From: Inonotus obliquus
Taxonomy: Eukaryota > Basidiomycota > Agaricomycetes > Hymenochaetales > Hymenochaetaceae
DNA: 64,000 nt
Assembly: GCA_032164295.1 (NCBI GenBank)
Contig: JAJHTX010000005.1
Location: 2,852,001-2,916,000 of the forward strand
Direction of reading: 5' to 3'
The notes under the pieces: model-generated
What the model saw: the letters and a program-made list of their open reading frames with translations, nothing else
The model's database searches: none
What the model was told of the DNA's origin: nothing
Part shown: positions 23,301 to 35,364 of the stretch, one piece after another
How the letters are laid out: the number at the start of each line of letters is the position of its first letter
How positions within the stretch are numbered: the stretch's first letter is position 1
Translations under genes and position numbers: made by a program

Positions 23301-23456
23301 CTCGAATCGACCCGGGGGAGCGTAGGGCGTGACATGAGCCCCGTTGTTCATCGCCTGCACATTATGTGCAGTGTACCTGGGCTTCGACGAAGACGGTGCT
23401 GCAAGAGTACATCCCAGAAAGATTGAGCTTAGGACAAGACGCGAGAGGACGACCAT
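20318..23456 (-). CDS. M36 fungalysin metalloproteinase, copy 5 (mosaic of copies 2 and 4)
   Basis: The ATG at 23456 opens a signal peptide (MVVLSRLVLSSIFLGCTLAA) and first exons close to copy 4. From about 23000 down to about 20590 the gene instead tracks copy 2, introns included. This covers the FTP exon ([20 protein letters not shown]; about 22636-22880) and an essentially identical stretch at 22322-22442 versus 5292-5412. The last exons (about 20318-20580) again match copy 4. Catalytic features are HEQTH (21423-21437) and GLGEGWSDAL. The usually constant LTGGGTG after the zinc motif reads LTSCGTA. The protein ends TVPPDC with TGA at 20318. The reading frame appears intact. Confidence 0.87.
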
Positions 23457-23526
23457 TGTGCTGCAACGAAAGCAATAGGACTAGAGAACGGCCTCTGTTC
23501 TGGTTGACAATAGCATTTGCAAGTTG

Positions 23527-23536
23527 GCTTATATAG
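23527..23536 (-). promoter_or_regulatory. TATA box of M36 copy 5
   Basis: The minus strand reads CTATATAAGC about 75 bases before the copy 5 ATG, the same motif and spacing as copy 4. The flanking bases (a GATAAAGCTT run upstream) are also shared. Confidence 0.6.
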
Positions 23537-24577
23537 AAGCTTTATCAAGTATATCCGAGCTTCACGTACCAGCAGTGTTCACCCTCCCCCCCAAACAAAC
23601 ATGGAAGCAAATCCCTTCTGTGCCGGAATACAAGCTAGAAAAACAGAAAAATGCATGTCGCACCGGAGGTGTGTAAGATTATCTGTGCTTCAATAATTAG
23701 TTGTACCTGGCTATCACCATGACACACGCCTCTTGCACACTTGAACGCAACAGATGCCTAGCCGGCTTCTGCAAGCCGAGCTTCCCTCCTTCAGATCGGC
23801 TCTGATTTCCGAGAGAATATGATCCACCGATCATAGCACCATGTGGTTTCGCACACTTCCATAGGCAAGCATTCTTCAGAGACATCAGATGAGAATGTTT
23901 TCTGGCGGTAGACCTCCCACATATTCATTTTGCGATGCTCCAAATCCCGAAACTAGTACAGCCTTCGGCATTCGTCTTCCATACAGCGGAAGCGGCGGCA
24001 AGGCGGCAGAATCCAGAGAATTTTCAGAGGGGATAATTGAGCATCAATACCTAGATGACGGCGTTTTAGAAGAATCACAACAAGAGGTGAATTGAACCGT
24101 GAAAACGGAAGAAACGATCACGTGGTAAATCGCGTATGTGCTGACTTTGAATATTGCAAGCTCCGAAGCTTCATTAAGTCGAATTTTACTAAGAGTTCCA
24201 AATCCACAGATTGGAGCGAGGCAGAGAGATGAAACAGTCACAATGGGGCGTGAGTATTGGAGCCATAATATTCCCGTGTTGAACTTCGCCTTCGATTGAG
24301 TATTGGAAGTGACAAAAAAAGGATATAGATCCCGACGGCACGTCGCATACCCCATTAGCTTCTCTCGCCTCTTTCAATATGTTCGGTCAGTTCCTATGTG
24401 ACAAATATTAACGTAGATTGAAGCAGTCGGGGGAAGACAGGACGGCCAGTTACCGTATCCTCACATATTTCAAGTTAGATCATTTAAATGCGAACGGAGT
24501 GAACACAGAGTATACAAATTTTCTTTATGATGAGTAGCGCATCCACCAGAAGCGATCCATATATAGTAACACAGGTT
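23537..24577. other. Spacer between copy 5 and GMP synthase
   Basis: No gene seen. It is the parent of the flank repeated at 17595-18905. It should contain the upstream control region of copy 5 and the 3' end of the GMP synthase transcript. Confidence 0.5.
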
Positions 24578-26622
24578 TCATAACCACTCAACGGTCTGAA
24601 ACGGAAACGAGGTATTAAGATGGCTCTGGAATGAAGGGTTAAAGATGGACTAACCGCAGGTGGTTTAGAGGAAATATCATAGACAACCCGATTGACGCCC
24701 TCAACCTCATTCGTAATCCGGCTCGAGATCTTGCGCAGTACGTCAGGAGGAAATACATACCTAAATAAGTGTCAGAGGCCTTCGGAAACTACTGGACTTT
24801 TAATGAGCCTTACCAGTCCGCGGTCATGAAATCCTCCGACTGTACTGCCCGAAGCGCAATGACCTACACGGAAAAAGTGCCTCTCAGAAATGAGACGGTT
24901 AAATGTCAGAATTCTATACCTGTTCATATGTTCGCTTATCCCCCATAACACCGACCGCTTGAACAGGCAAAAGCACAGCAAATGCCTGGCTGATGTGTTC
25001 GTACAGACCCGCATTCCGGATCTCCTCGATGTATATCTGATCAGCCTTTTGCAGGATTTGCACCTGGGAGTGGGTGACAGGGCCCAGGATCCGAATTGCG
25101 AGACCTGGTCCAGGGAATGGATGGCGTTGGACAAGATGGTTCGGGATGCCTAGGAGTCTTCCGAGTGCACGAACTTCATCTGAGCTCCACAAGATCAGCG
25201 GCAATACAGTAAATAGGACCCATGGGAGAACGGACCTTTGAACAATTCACGAAGCGGCTCGATGAGTTTCAGCTTCATATCCTTGAGCAAGCCGCCAACG
25301 TTGTGGTGCGTCTTTATCGTCGCGCTTGGACCCTTGAAGCTGATGCTTTCAATCACATCCGGGTAAAGCGTCCCCTGAAGTAGCCATTCAATCTTCTGAG
25401 ACTCCCCTCCCTTCTTTTGGACCTCCGCATCAAGTTTGTGGGCTTCCTCCTCAAATACATTAATGAACGTATTCCCAATAATCTTGCGCTTTTGCTCAGG
25501 ATCCTCGACACCTGCGAGTCGTGAGAGGAAGAGCTCAGACGCGTCGACGAGGGTCAGGTTCACGCCAAGATCTCGATTTAATCGTTCGTAGACCGTCCTT
25601 CCTTCGTTCAATCTTAGAACTCCGTTGTCTACCATGAAGGCGTGGAAACGGTCCCCTATTGCTTCATGCATCAGCTTAGCGGCGACAGTACTGTCGACTC
25701 CACCGCTGACGGCACCGATAACACGCCCGGTTGGGCCGACCATATCGCGGATTCGCTTTACTTCCCTTCCGATAAACTCTTCCTGGATCGCACAAGTTAG
25801 AAGTCATCACTATGCAAGAAGGGGTGAGGTACGATACATACCATTGTCCAATGAGCCCGACAGTCACAGATGTCAAGGATGAACCGACCGATAAGGGCTT
25901 TACCCATAGGTGAATGTGTCACCTCAGGGTGGAATTGAATGCCCCAGAAGGGTTGTGAATCATGCGCAATAGCGGCATATGGAGCTGTTCGCGTACGAGC
26001 AACAACATGAAAATCGGGAGGCAATTCCAACAACTGGTCACCATGAGACATCCAAACCTAGAAGGGCTGATCAGTATGTTATGCTCTAAGCCCCTAACTT
26101 AGGAAGCAAACTCACCTGCATCTCCTCTCCAAGTGATTCAAACAACTTGTCAACATTATCACCTTTTCCCACCTCCAGCTGCGCAAATCCATATTCGCGA
26201 TGATCACACTTGGCGACTTTGCCCTTCATGTTCCATGCCATCTCCTGCAGGCCATAGCAAATACCCAGCACGGGAACTCCCAAGTTGAAGACAGCTGGGT
26301 CGACATGCGGTGCGTCGGCGTCGTAGACAGAATATGGCGAGCCGGAAAGGATAACACCTAGACACATGCCATAAGCAAGGGTGCATACAACAGATCTTTC
26401 ACCACTCGTACCTTTTGGTTTCCAAGCTAGTTCAGCAATCTTCTGCGTGCATGGTAATAACTCAGCATAGACATTGTGCTCTCTGCATCGTCTCGTAATT
26501 AAGTGGCTGTACTAAGCAGACCATAAGCTGAAATCAGATGTCTTTGACAAAGAAAACATACGAACTTGTGAACCAAAGTCGAGAATCAAAACTGTGTCAA
26601 ACTGGTCATGGATCTCAGGCAT
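24578..26622 (-). CDS. GUA1: GMP synthase (glutamine-hydrolysing)
   Basis: Converts XMP to GMP with ATP and glutamine, the last step of guanine nucleotide synthesis, in the cytosol. The ATG at 26622 gives [19 protein letters not shown], then an intron. The amidotransferase half has the catalytic Cys in [11 protein letters not shown] and the His/Glu in [14 protein letters not shown]. The ATP-pyrophosphatase half has the P-loop [14 protein letters not shown] (about 25690). The C-terminal dimerisation/XMP-binding part has [39 protein letters not shown] and [15 protein letters not shown] last short exon gives TVEWL then TGA at 24578; the usual family ending is IEWE, so the terminal Glu appears replaced. 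Its 3' end was copied into the protease array at 18906-19241. It lies only about 275 bases downstream of the XRN1 stop, on the same strand. Confidence 0.95.
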
Positions 26623-26896
26623 CGCGTCCGTTCAAATAATAGAGCTGGTATATGTTTGTTGAAAGGTAACGTCGAAGCCTGGTGCAGAGTGGAAATGGTG
26701 ATTCAAATTTACTATTACATCATCGACCCTTTTTGCTAAAGCACATAGAAGATAAGATAAGATAATGTGTGAACAGCACCAAACAAACGACAGCACATCA
26801 GAGCGACTCGGACACGACACGAATGCACACAAAATACGACGGCCGCTACAATAAGAAGGAAGAAACACGGATAGGCCTCCTGGTCCAACCCTGAGT

Positions 26897-29800
26897 TCAA
26901 CTTGCGACAGGCTCCTGGGGTCTCGGAGTAGATTGGACAGCTCCTCGTCCTCGCCCACGCCCTCGGAAGCCAGGAGAGGTTCCGCGTTGTACGAAACCAC
27001 GTCCACGATCAGAACCACGCCCTCGAAGAGCATATATGGAACCCCTTGGTGGAGGGCCGAATGCACGTGGAGGTTGCTGTGTCGGCATATATAAATTTCC
27101 ACGGGGATGTCCTCGTCCGCCTCGGAAGCTGCCTCTCGAGCCGCGAGGACCATTCGCCGAGCGCGACATGGATTCTTGTGTCGGACTATTAGTAGCAGCC
27201 GCCCTATCTTCTCGCTGCTCAGCTCGACTTGCCTGGTTCTGTGTGCCATTTGGAGTGCCATCAGTTGATAAATTACCATTAACATGTAAGTTTCCGTTGG
27301 CATTCCAGGCATTTCCTCGAGAAGCTCCACCTCTACCACGGTTAGGATTCGTCATAATGCGAACTGGTGCTCCTCCGCTGTGAGAAAAAGGTCAACCTAG
27401 ATATCTAAAGAGATCGGAGTAGCATACCTTGCTGGGGCAGGACGGAAACCGGATACAGGAGGTTGACCTGTTGCTGGTTGTACCGTGGGGTAAGATCCTA
27501 TCCTTGGCTGTTCTTGACGCGGTCGCATCGGAGAAGTGCCTTGCTGCGATGCATATGCATTAGGGTTTGTAGACACGATGAATTGCTGTCTAGTCAAGTT
27601 CAAACACGAGTTGAACTCGACTGTCGACCCTCGGTACATCGGACATCTAGGAGATCTGAATGAACTTCGAGTACCACTCATGAGAATCCTTCGAAGCTTA
27701 CCGGTCATCCAGTGTCGTTCCTGCCATGAATGGTACGTCCCATACAATATCCAGCGACTTCGCGTTGATCCCAACCACGACGCCTTTCACTCCAAGTGGC
27801 ACACTTCCAGAGTCCTTCACCATAACTACTCTGTCCCCAAGCGAGAAAGTCTGGTTCTGCAGTCGGTAAACCGCATGGGAAGGTTTGAGAATGGCCTGTC
27901 GCGGTATGCCTTTCACAATTGCCTTTTTTATAGACTTTGGCGATTTGTTCTGCTGGCATTCATCCTCCAGAGCAACAATCTGACCAACACATTCCTTATC
28001 AAGTTGATCGCAGAAAAGTGAAACTGCTTCAAGTTCACGAATACCCTTCTTCTTCAGCCATGTCTTTATTTCTTTCACCTTGGCCTCGGGTCTGTCCTGG
28101 AAGATGTCCGATGCTCGTGCGAGATCTTCAGAAAGGAGAAGGTTTTAATGCCCGGAAAAGACGGGAAAAAAACGTGTAGGACGTACGGTCTCCATTTCCA
28201 ACAAGCTTCACGAAGAGCTCTGGAAATGTGCCCTGATCCCGCGTTAGCCTACGTCAGAAGTAAGATTATAGGGGTTCTTCTACCTTGTACTCCTGAATCA
28301 GCTCTATTGCCTTATCACTAAACTCCCAGAACCGCCCGTTTTTGCGCGAGTATCCGATGACCTTCAGACTCTTCGCTTCGAATTTCAGACTAAGCCCAAG
28401 ATTTGTCTTCTGCCCGTCCGATGTGACAACCATGAAACTTGCGGTAATCTTAGAGAGCGCGTGGCCAGAAATGCCAACTTTCTCTGCCACGGTGTACGAA
28501 GGATAGTACTTCAGGCCAAGGCGATTTGAGACGATAGACATAAACTTCTCAACCTCCGCCTTTTCGTTTGGGAAAAACTAGACAATATCCTCAACTTAGG
28601 AAGCCTGTAAATAGTTGTGACCAAACACTTACTGCAAGCATGACGGCGATCGAAGTGTTTGTCGTCTCCGATACTTGGGCTGCCACGCCATAGGCATGAT
28701 CACCGAGGAAGAAGACCTTCGTCCCGGATGGAAACTCTTCAGATAGCGGTGGTGGATCCTTCTCCATAAAACGTGGGTCTTCTGAAATAACCTCGGGCAA
28801 TGCCAACTGTAAAGCTTGCTCAAATTCCTTGTCTTGACCTTCATATTGCTTGACAAAGGCACCGGTATCGAGTCGCTTTAGTCCTATAAAGAGGTCAGAA
28901 TACCCAACGTGGAAATTATATGTGGACGCACCTTTAAGCGGACGGACATGTAACAAGACCTCAACCGGACCAGTCATCACGCCGAGACGCTTCGAGTAAA
29001 AATGCTCGATCTTCTCTGCTTTCGCTTTCCAGAAGTTGATTGCTTGGGGCGAATGCGGATTACTCAGCACCCTCGATTCTCGCCCGTCTCCGAACTTGAT
29101 TCTCTCGTATTTGAACAAGTTGTTGGAGACAGCTGCGACCATCGCCTCGCGGACAAAAGGCCACCCGACAAACACACGATGACCAACCATCTCACGTGCA
29201 ATCTTCTCCGTCTTCTCTCCTTCCTTCGGGTTCTGGACATGTACAATCATCGATTTGTTCTTGCTCTCGCTACCATGCACGTTCACGCCATGGTAGCCGA
29301 GCTGGGCAGTATGTGGTAGCGTCTGCAAGGTCGGGAAGCCTGCAAGAGCATCTACTCCGAGGAAGACGCCGTCGCAAAGACCGGGAACGAGATGCAAACC
29401 CTCGAGAGTCGGCAAGTGGAATGACTCCATGACCGCCGAGCAGCGGGGAAGATCAGGGAAGAACCCTGGGAGGGAAGAAGGATAGAATGTCGATTGGCCG
29501 GGTGAGTATTTGAAGAGAGTGCTACTTCCAAACGAGTTTCGCTTTCGCTCTTCAGCAGTCAACATGTGTTCCTTAGCTGCAATGAATGTATATATTGCAT
29601 GCTTTAGATAATGAGGAACCTGGTACTCACAAGCCATTGCCTTCAATAACCTCTTCTCATCAATGAAGGGAATCTTGACAACTGCCTCCCAGTCCTGCTT
29701 CTTGCCATTCAAGTCTTGTTCAAACTCGGTAGGGTAGAAATCGAGAATAGGCGAGTTTGGATCTGTCATGAGCTCCTGTACAACAATGAGAAATGCAGCC

Positions 29801-32273
29801 CCGTCAAAATACGAACTCTACGCACCCGGTATGCCGCAGGAATGAGATCCATACTAGCTGAAGGCAACACGCCCATCAGTTGCTCGAACGGGTGGAAAGG
29901 ATGTCCAAGGTCAAAGTGAAACTCCATCTTGTCAACTCCTTTCAGGTCTGTAAAACAAGAAACGTCAGTGTCTTGAAATGAGACCGACAGCAACACAACC
30001 CGCACCAGATATACGCGGTGCATAATGGTAGTTGTAGAACCAACCCCACGACGCAACACCGCTGTAATAATAGTGCATGACCCATTGCAGTCCCTCGACG
30101 TAGCGATACGTAAGCTGGTGCATCTGCTCCGCATCGTCATAAGAAATTCCAAGTTTCTCCTAAAAAGTAGTTTGGTGTCAGGAAACGGAACCTCATTCGC
30201 GTCCGGCAACGTACTCGGTAATAGCCCCGCTTCCACTCATCCATGCGATCTTGCACAGCACGCGCATGTCGAGCATCGAAGTCATTTTCCTCTTCCTCAA
30301 CAACCCTGGCGCGCTCATATTTCGCCAGGACACGATCGACGGCAGCCACTGCTTCGGGATCCTCCTCTGAATCTTCGGACTCATCTTCCCATTCATCATC
30401 GTCGCCTTCATCAGCTTCTTCTTCGACTTCGGCCTCGTTGCGTCCATTCTGTACTGGCACGACTGCTCCTGGAAGGCGGAAAACGACAAGATTCTGGTCC
30501 TCATCATCATACTCATCCCAGGATACTTCCAAATGAAGTTCTGCGGCAAGGTCTGCGATGAACCTGCGTTCTCGAGCAGGAAAGGTGTTGGGCATCCTAA
30601 GTGCGTCGAGCGATCCTTCTGTCGCTTCAGATATGTGGCCCTTCCGTTGGGACAAGACAAATCCCTTGACCTCCTCGAAGATTATACGTTGAGGGGCAGT
30701 CAAGACTTCGGGAAGCGTCAGACCTTTGAACGGGACGGAACGACATCAAACGGTGACTTACCAAGTTTATTTCGTCGTCTCGCATCCTCCATTTCCTTTA
30801 CATGCTTTGCCTGTTTCCCCTTAAACCAGTTCAAATCCGCGTATTCCCTCTCGAACACCTCCTGCTCCCAAATATTCATTTCATCCAGCACGAGTTGTAG
30901 TCGCGTCGTATTGACAACTCCGCCCTCGTTCATGTAACCCCCCATCGATGGTAGTACCTTCTTGTACACCTCAAACAAGCGTTCTAAACCATTCTCGTGT
31001 ATATGCAAGTCGGGCAAATTCGGCAAAAAATCGTTTCCAACGAAGACCGCAAGTAAGATGAAGTCATCGATGATATTCTCGAGACTGTAAGGGAATGGAA
31101 GCGATGGCTCGATGTCATGGAACTCAAGGTTGAGATATTCCCGCATGAGTGAAAGATGGAGGAGATAAAAGTTGATTGATTCCAAACTGAAATAAATTAG
31201 CTATGTCGTGCTGGAAACGGTGCTCCACCCACTTCGTCTCTTTCTTGCGCCTTGCTGCAGGACCAAACTTCACTTCCTCTCTCAAAAGGCAGAAGTGAGG
31301 GTCATGACTTAATAGACCCAGCATGATGAGGTCTGCATCCAAACCATACAGGCAATGTCGCACGTTTGGATTGTAGTCTGGCTGCGCCTTCGCCAGACGA
31401 ATGTACTCCATAATCTTGTGTTCGCCCTCGCCAGGCACGTCATGTCCGGATAAAACAACTTGGCATTCGCGCCAATTTGCATCCTCACTTATCTTCTTAT
31501 TTACGAAATATCGTAGTTGATCGGATAGACGTGCCATGAAGGGTGTTCCTGTACTCACGTGAGTGTGTAGAACCAGTCGAGAATTTCGTCGTACTCACCT
31601 GGCGTGATACAGTTGCTATCGAAAGCTTTCTGATCTGGTAGTTTCTCTCCCTTCTGCTCGGCCTTCTCCCTCACCTCCCTTGCTTCCTTTGCCGTCCTGA
31701 ATCGTCGGCTACGTTGCTGGTTCATCTTCGCGCGTGGTGCCACACCATCGACAGCCATGAAGAACAATTTCTTCGGTTTCACTTTCCCAAATAGCATGTC
31801 AACATAAGAAAATATTGATGTAAATATCTGTTCCTCCGACATGCGGAAATGTGCATCGTCATCGTTGGGGTGAGAGCCTGTTCGACGTCAGAGCAGTAAG
31901 ACGTGGATGGGTTGGTCTGCTCACATGAATGGATAATCCCGTTAAAGTCCACGTAGAAATTATCTGAGAAATGCAGAATTGAGGTCTAGGGCTGGTGTGG
32001 CAACCAGATAGAACCTACCAAACTCGGGGATCTTATTTTCTTCAATAAGCTGGGAGGTCATCGGATAACGTTCTCTGAGGAGGTGTTAGGTGCGAAAGGA
32101 TAGTTTTGGCCCTTTCTACGGGCATCACTCACGAAATATATCTAAAGAACTGCGCAAAATACCCTTGTCAGCATGAATCTGAGAGGAACTGCGTAAGAGA
32201 CAACCTTCGGAATACCTGTGAAGAAACTTAGCAACCAGTTCATTTCAGAGGGACAGAGACACACTCACCCATG
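26897..32273 (-). CDS. XRN1: 5'-3' exoribonuclease 1 (XRN1)
   Basis: Cytoplasmic exonuclease that degrades decapped mRNA. The ATG at 32273 starts a run of tiny exons reading MGIPKFFRYIS then ERYPMTSQLIEENKIPEF and FYVDFNGIIHSCSHP. Catalytic-region motifs follow: FMAVDGVAPRAKMNQQRSR (about 31740), DVPGEGEHKIMEYIR (about 31420), GLDADLIMLGLLSHDPHF (about 31310) and VFVGNDFLPNLPDLHIHE (about 31030). A long acidic insert with an EEEADEGDDDEWEDESEDSE stretch lies near 30400. Downstream are a DPNSPILDFYPTEF region, PAZ/Tudor-like and SH3-like parts (about 27700-29770), and an Arg/Gly-rich disordered tail (26897-27355) ending PQEPVAS. Length fits the family. About fifteen introns. The duplicated tail at 19246-19690 shows this locus once lay in a tandem duplication. 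Confidence 0.94.
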
Positions 32274-32803
32274 TTTACAGTACTTCAGCTGCGATGTTTA
32301 TAACGAGAGGAGGTTGAGGTGTGTTACAGAGGTAAGTTGCAGCTGAAGGCGCAGAAAAGAAATGCGCGGACCCTTGGACTGTCGCGTGACATTTCCTTTT
32401 CGGGCGCAAGTCCCCTGGGTCTCCGTCTCGTTCCTCAAAACAACTAATGATGATTCCTGGTGGCAACAGTTCTCGTTCACGAGTCACAGATAGTCTAGCA
32501 GTGCTGAAGCACATAGTATCACAGAGTCACCTCAGATATAGTTTTGTTCAGAAGACAGTCACAATCTTGACCCGCGTCTTCAGTCTGAGTATATAATGTT
32601 CCTCTAGATAATAGCTCCTTTCATTTCCTCTAAGCGAGCATATGTATGAACCCTAATCCCCTCTTTCAAAGCAGTGTCGACGGAGTTCAAATCGGAGTCT
32701 GAAAACCACGCGTTCTGCGCGCGAGCATCACGTGTGCTCCTAAAAACGGTAAACGCGAATCCGAACGGAACCAGATTGTTCAACCAGAACGTCCACCACC
32801 ACA
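32274..32803. promoter_or_regulatory. Divergent promoter region between XRN1 and the next gene
   Basis: About 530 bases separate the start of XRN1 (minus) from the ATG at 32804 (plus). It must hold both promoters. A TATATAATG stretch lies at about 32590-32598, too far from the ATG to be sure of its role. The minus-strand open frame here has no recognisable features. Confidence 0.4.
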
Positions 32804-34965
32804 ATGGCCTCTCGCCCACGTCCAAGTCTTTTAGCCCTCTTTGACCCTCTCTCTAATGCAGATGCATCGCCTTCAACTCCGACTCGCAATGCGTTCTCGT
32901 CTGACCCTTCTCCGGATTCGGGTTCCGACAAAGAGAACTTGATTTCAACCACGCCGAAGGGCAGTTTGTCGAGGGCTTACAGGAACGGAGGATCAGACAT
33001 TCAGCATGTGTATGGATCTGGCTCGAATGAGCTACGCGACATAGGAAAGGGCAACGGACCTCATCTGGACTTGCTGGGAGAGTCCTTCTCGTTCGAACCG
33101 AAGGTCGATGACTCATCACACCTTTGCCTTGTGCAACTGGCGGATGAGCTTGCCACCGCCTGCAAGATTGTGGACTCAGAGGATATCATACAGGGCGCGG
33201 GACGTCCACGAGAACCCCTCTCCGAAATTTATCCTGCCCCAACAAATGGTAGAACTCCTCAAAACGTGGCGCGCGATAAAGGTTTAATCAGACTCGACAC
33301 GCCTTCAACCACTCCAAGTAGTCTTCGCAAATTTGCGGCTGGCATTAAGAAAGGCGAAATATCAACGCCCGTTGTCTCTTCCCCTTTACCCGCTCCCGGA
33401 GGGACGCCTCGTAACATCTCTCCAGAGTTGCGCTCTTCGTCCGATCTTCGTCAAGTATTACCTAATGCCACAGCTCCTGCCTCGGTACATCCATATCCTG
33501 CAATTCCGTTGGCTCGCAACTCCCCACAACTGCTCTGTCTCTCCCCAGCTTCGGACCTAAACGCAGTGTTTTCTGATCCTCCTCCATGCCATGTCGGATC
33601 CTCCTTCGAAATCCGTAATTCAAAGATAATCTTCTCCGGTGATCTTCTCACCGATGACCTATCGTTTCTCGAACGTCTTGAGGATGACTCGCTTGCGGAG
33701 GTTGGACGTGCTAATGGCTCGAGCAGGACAAACGGGTCATCTCCATCAACGTTAGAGGTGGATAGGACTGGTAAGGACCAGCTCATTGATGATTTTGACC
33801 AATAAGCTCACTGGTGCCACGAAAAGACGACAGGCTCATGCAGAATTCTTGTATATCTAATAACCTCAGGCGTGACGCGTTGGACAAACAGCATATTGGA
33901 CTAAAAACGGAAAGTCCTGTTCGGAAGTTGTCTGCCTTCCGTCGTTCATCATCGCATTCTGGCCTGACATTCGTAGCTATACGCGAAGAACCCTCTACCG
34001 GCCTTTCTTCGCCTACGCGCCTTGAGCCGCGTACGCCTTCTTCTTCCCCGCTTGCTTCCAGGCTAGGTGGGCGGGAGCGGGTCTTGGCTCCAAAGAAAGG
34101 ACAGGCTGGCCTCCGTAAGAGTAACACTCTGACGCGAAGCACAAGTGCACGCGCAATAGGGACATTCAAGGAGCAACCTGAAGACGAGGCGACTAGCTTG
34201 CGGCCTGCAAAGTCAGGTCCTGTGCGTCCCCGACCATCATCCTTGGAAATTAAATCATTCATGAAATCTCAGACGCCTGCCGTCAGGAAAATTGATCCGG
34301 TCACAATCAAGAATGATGCTCCAATCCTTGCTCGTCGTGCTTCGGTCTCGCGTCCGTCCGTCGGAAGACGAGCGAGTGTTGGCCGTGCTCTTTCTCCGGT
34401 AAAGCCAAAAGCCCCAGTTCCGGTTCCCATTCCTTCCCAGGATGAGGTTCCGAAGCGGCCTGCGACCTCTCTTGCTAAGAGTGCGAGACGTCTCTCAGTA
34501 TCTACGTCGTCTAAGCCCGCCCACATTAATACTAATAACTTTGCAACAACGGGTCGCGTTGGTGGTGCGCGACGCGTGCCTCTTACAGCCAACGCACAAT
34601 TGTACAAACCGAATGACGTGATCGTAAACGAGGCGAAGTCGCCTAAGCCGATCCCTCGTGCTGCTACTATACACGCCAGGACTGGTCCACGGCGCCCTCC
34701 CATTCCCAATGTTTCGAATTCTCTAGGAAGAAGCTCTTCTGGCCCGAAAGTGGCATCGAGCGACAAAGCATCTTCAGCAAATTTGGCGGCCTCCAAGAGC
34801 AGGACGCTCGGACGAACCATGTCGACATCCAATAGTGTTTTCACTCGTTCAACTTTTATGACTTCGAGTAGCTCGAGCATGGTCACAACGTCCCGCTTAC
34901 CTCTGCCACCGTCGAAGTCCACCAGCAGAATTCCTGGGCCGGGTGCAAGAAAGGCGTTCCGTTAA
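32804..34965 (+). CDS. Ser/Thr/Pro-rich conserved protein with N-terminal D-box-like and KEN motifs
   Basis: Function not recognised. The ATG at 32804 follows an ACCACCACA context. The model has two exons: 32804-33770 and 33827-34965, with a 56-base intron that restores the frame (EVDRT joins DDRLMQNSCISNN). The protein is disordered and rich in Ser, Pro and Arg, with many SP/TP sites and repeats of the type RRASVGR. Near the N-terminus are RPSL (an RxxL destruction-box form) and SDKENL (a KEN box), motifs known to direct APC/C-dependent degradation. Together they suggest, but do not show, a cell-cycle protein. The reading stops at 34965, but a further splice into in-frame sequence up to about 35170 is possible, so the C-terminus is uncertain. 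Confidence 0.7.
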
Positions 34966-35364
34966 GTTCGGCGGTCTCAGCGGGAGATCGACTCCGAAAA
35001 GAATGCCCATTCCCCTTAATGGACGCGTTCCCCGTAGAATCAATTTTACTACTCATACTGCACTGCAATTGTCCATTTCGCTCTCACCTCTTGTTCCTTC
35101 ACAAGTGTTCTCTGCCGCAACCGGATTCTCTCTTGTCGCTCTGCTATCGTTTCGGATCGAAATCATGTCCATGTAATTTGCATCCCGTTCCAGCTGTTTG
35201 TATGTGGTACTCGCATAATAGTCCCTTCTCGAGATGACTCACACAGATACGACTATCTGGCATGTTACGCATTGTAATAATAGCATACTATTGGACCATG
35301 GCCTCGACCACATAATGGGGAGTAAATTTTTACGAAACAAACGTGATATCAAGAAAGGGGGTTA
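34966..35364. other. Convergent 3' regions
   Basis: T-rich sequence between the plus-strand gene ending near 34965 and COQ4 on the minus strand. It probably holds 3' untranslated ends. A further exon of the upstream gene (about 34985-35170) cannot be excluded. Confidence 0.4.

Noticed and set aside
30137..30703. Acidic low-complexity frame on both strands near 30.4 kb
   Set aside because: It is the acidic insert of XRN1; the plus-strand Ser-rich frame is its mirror image.
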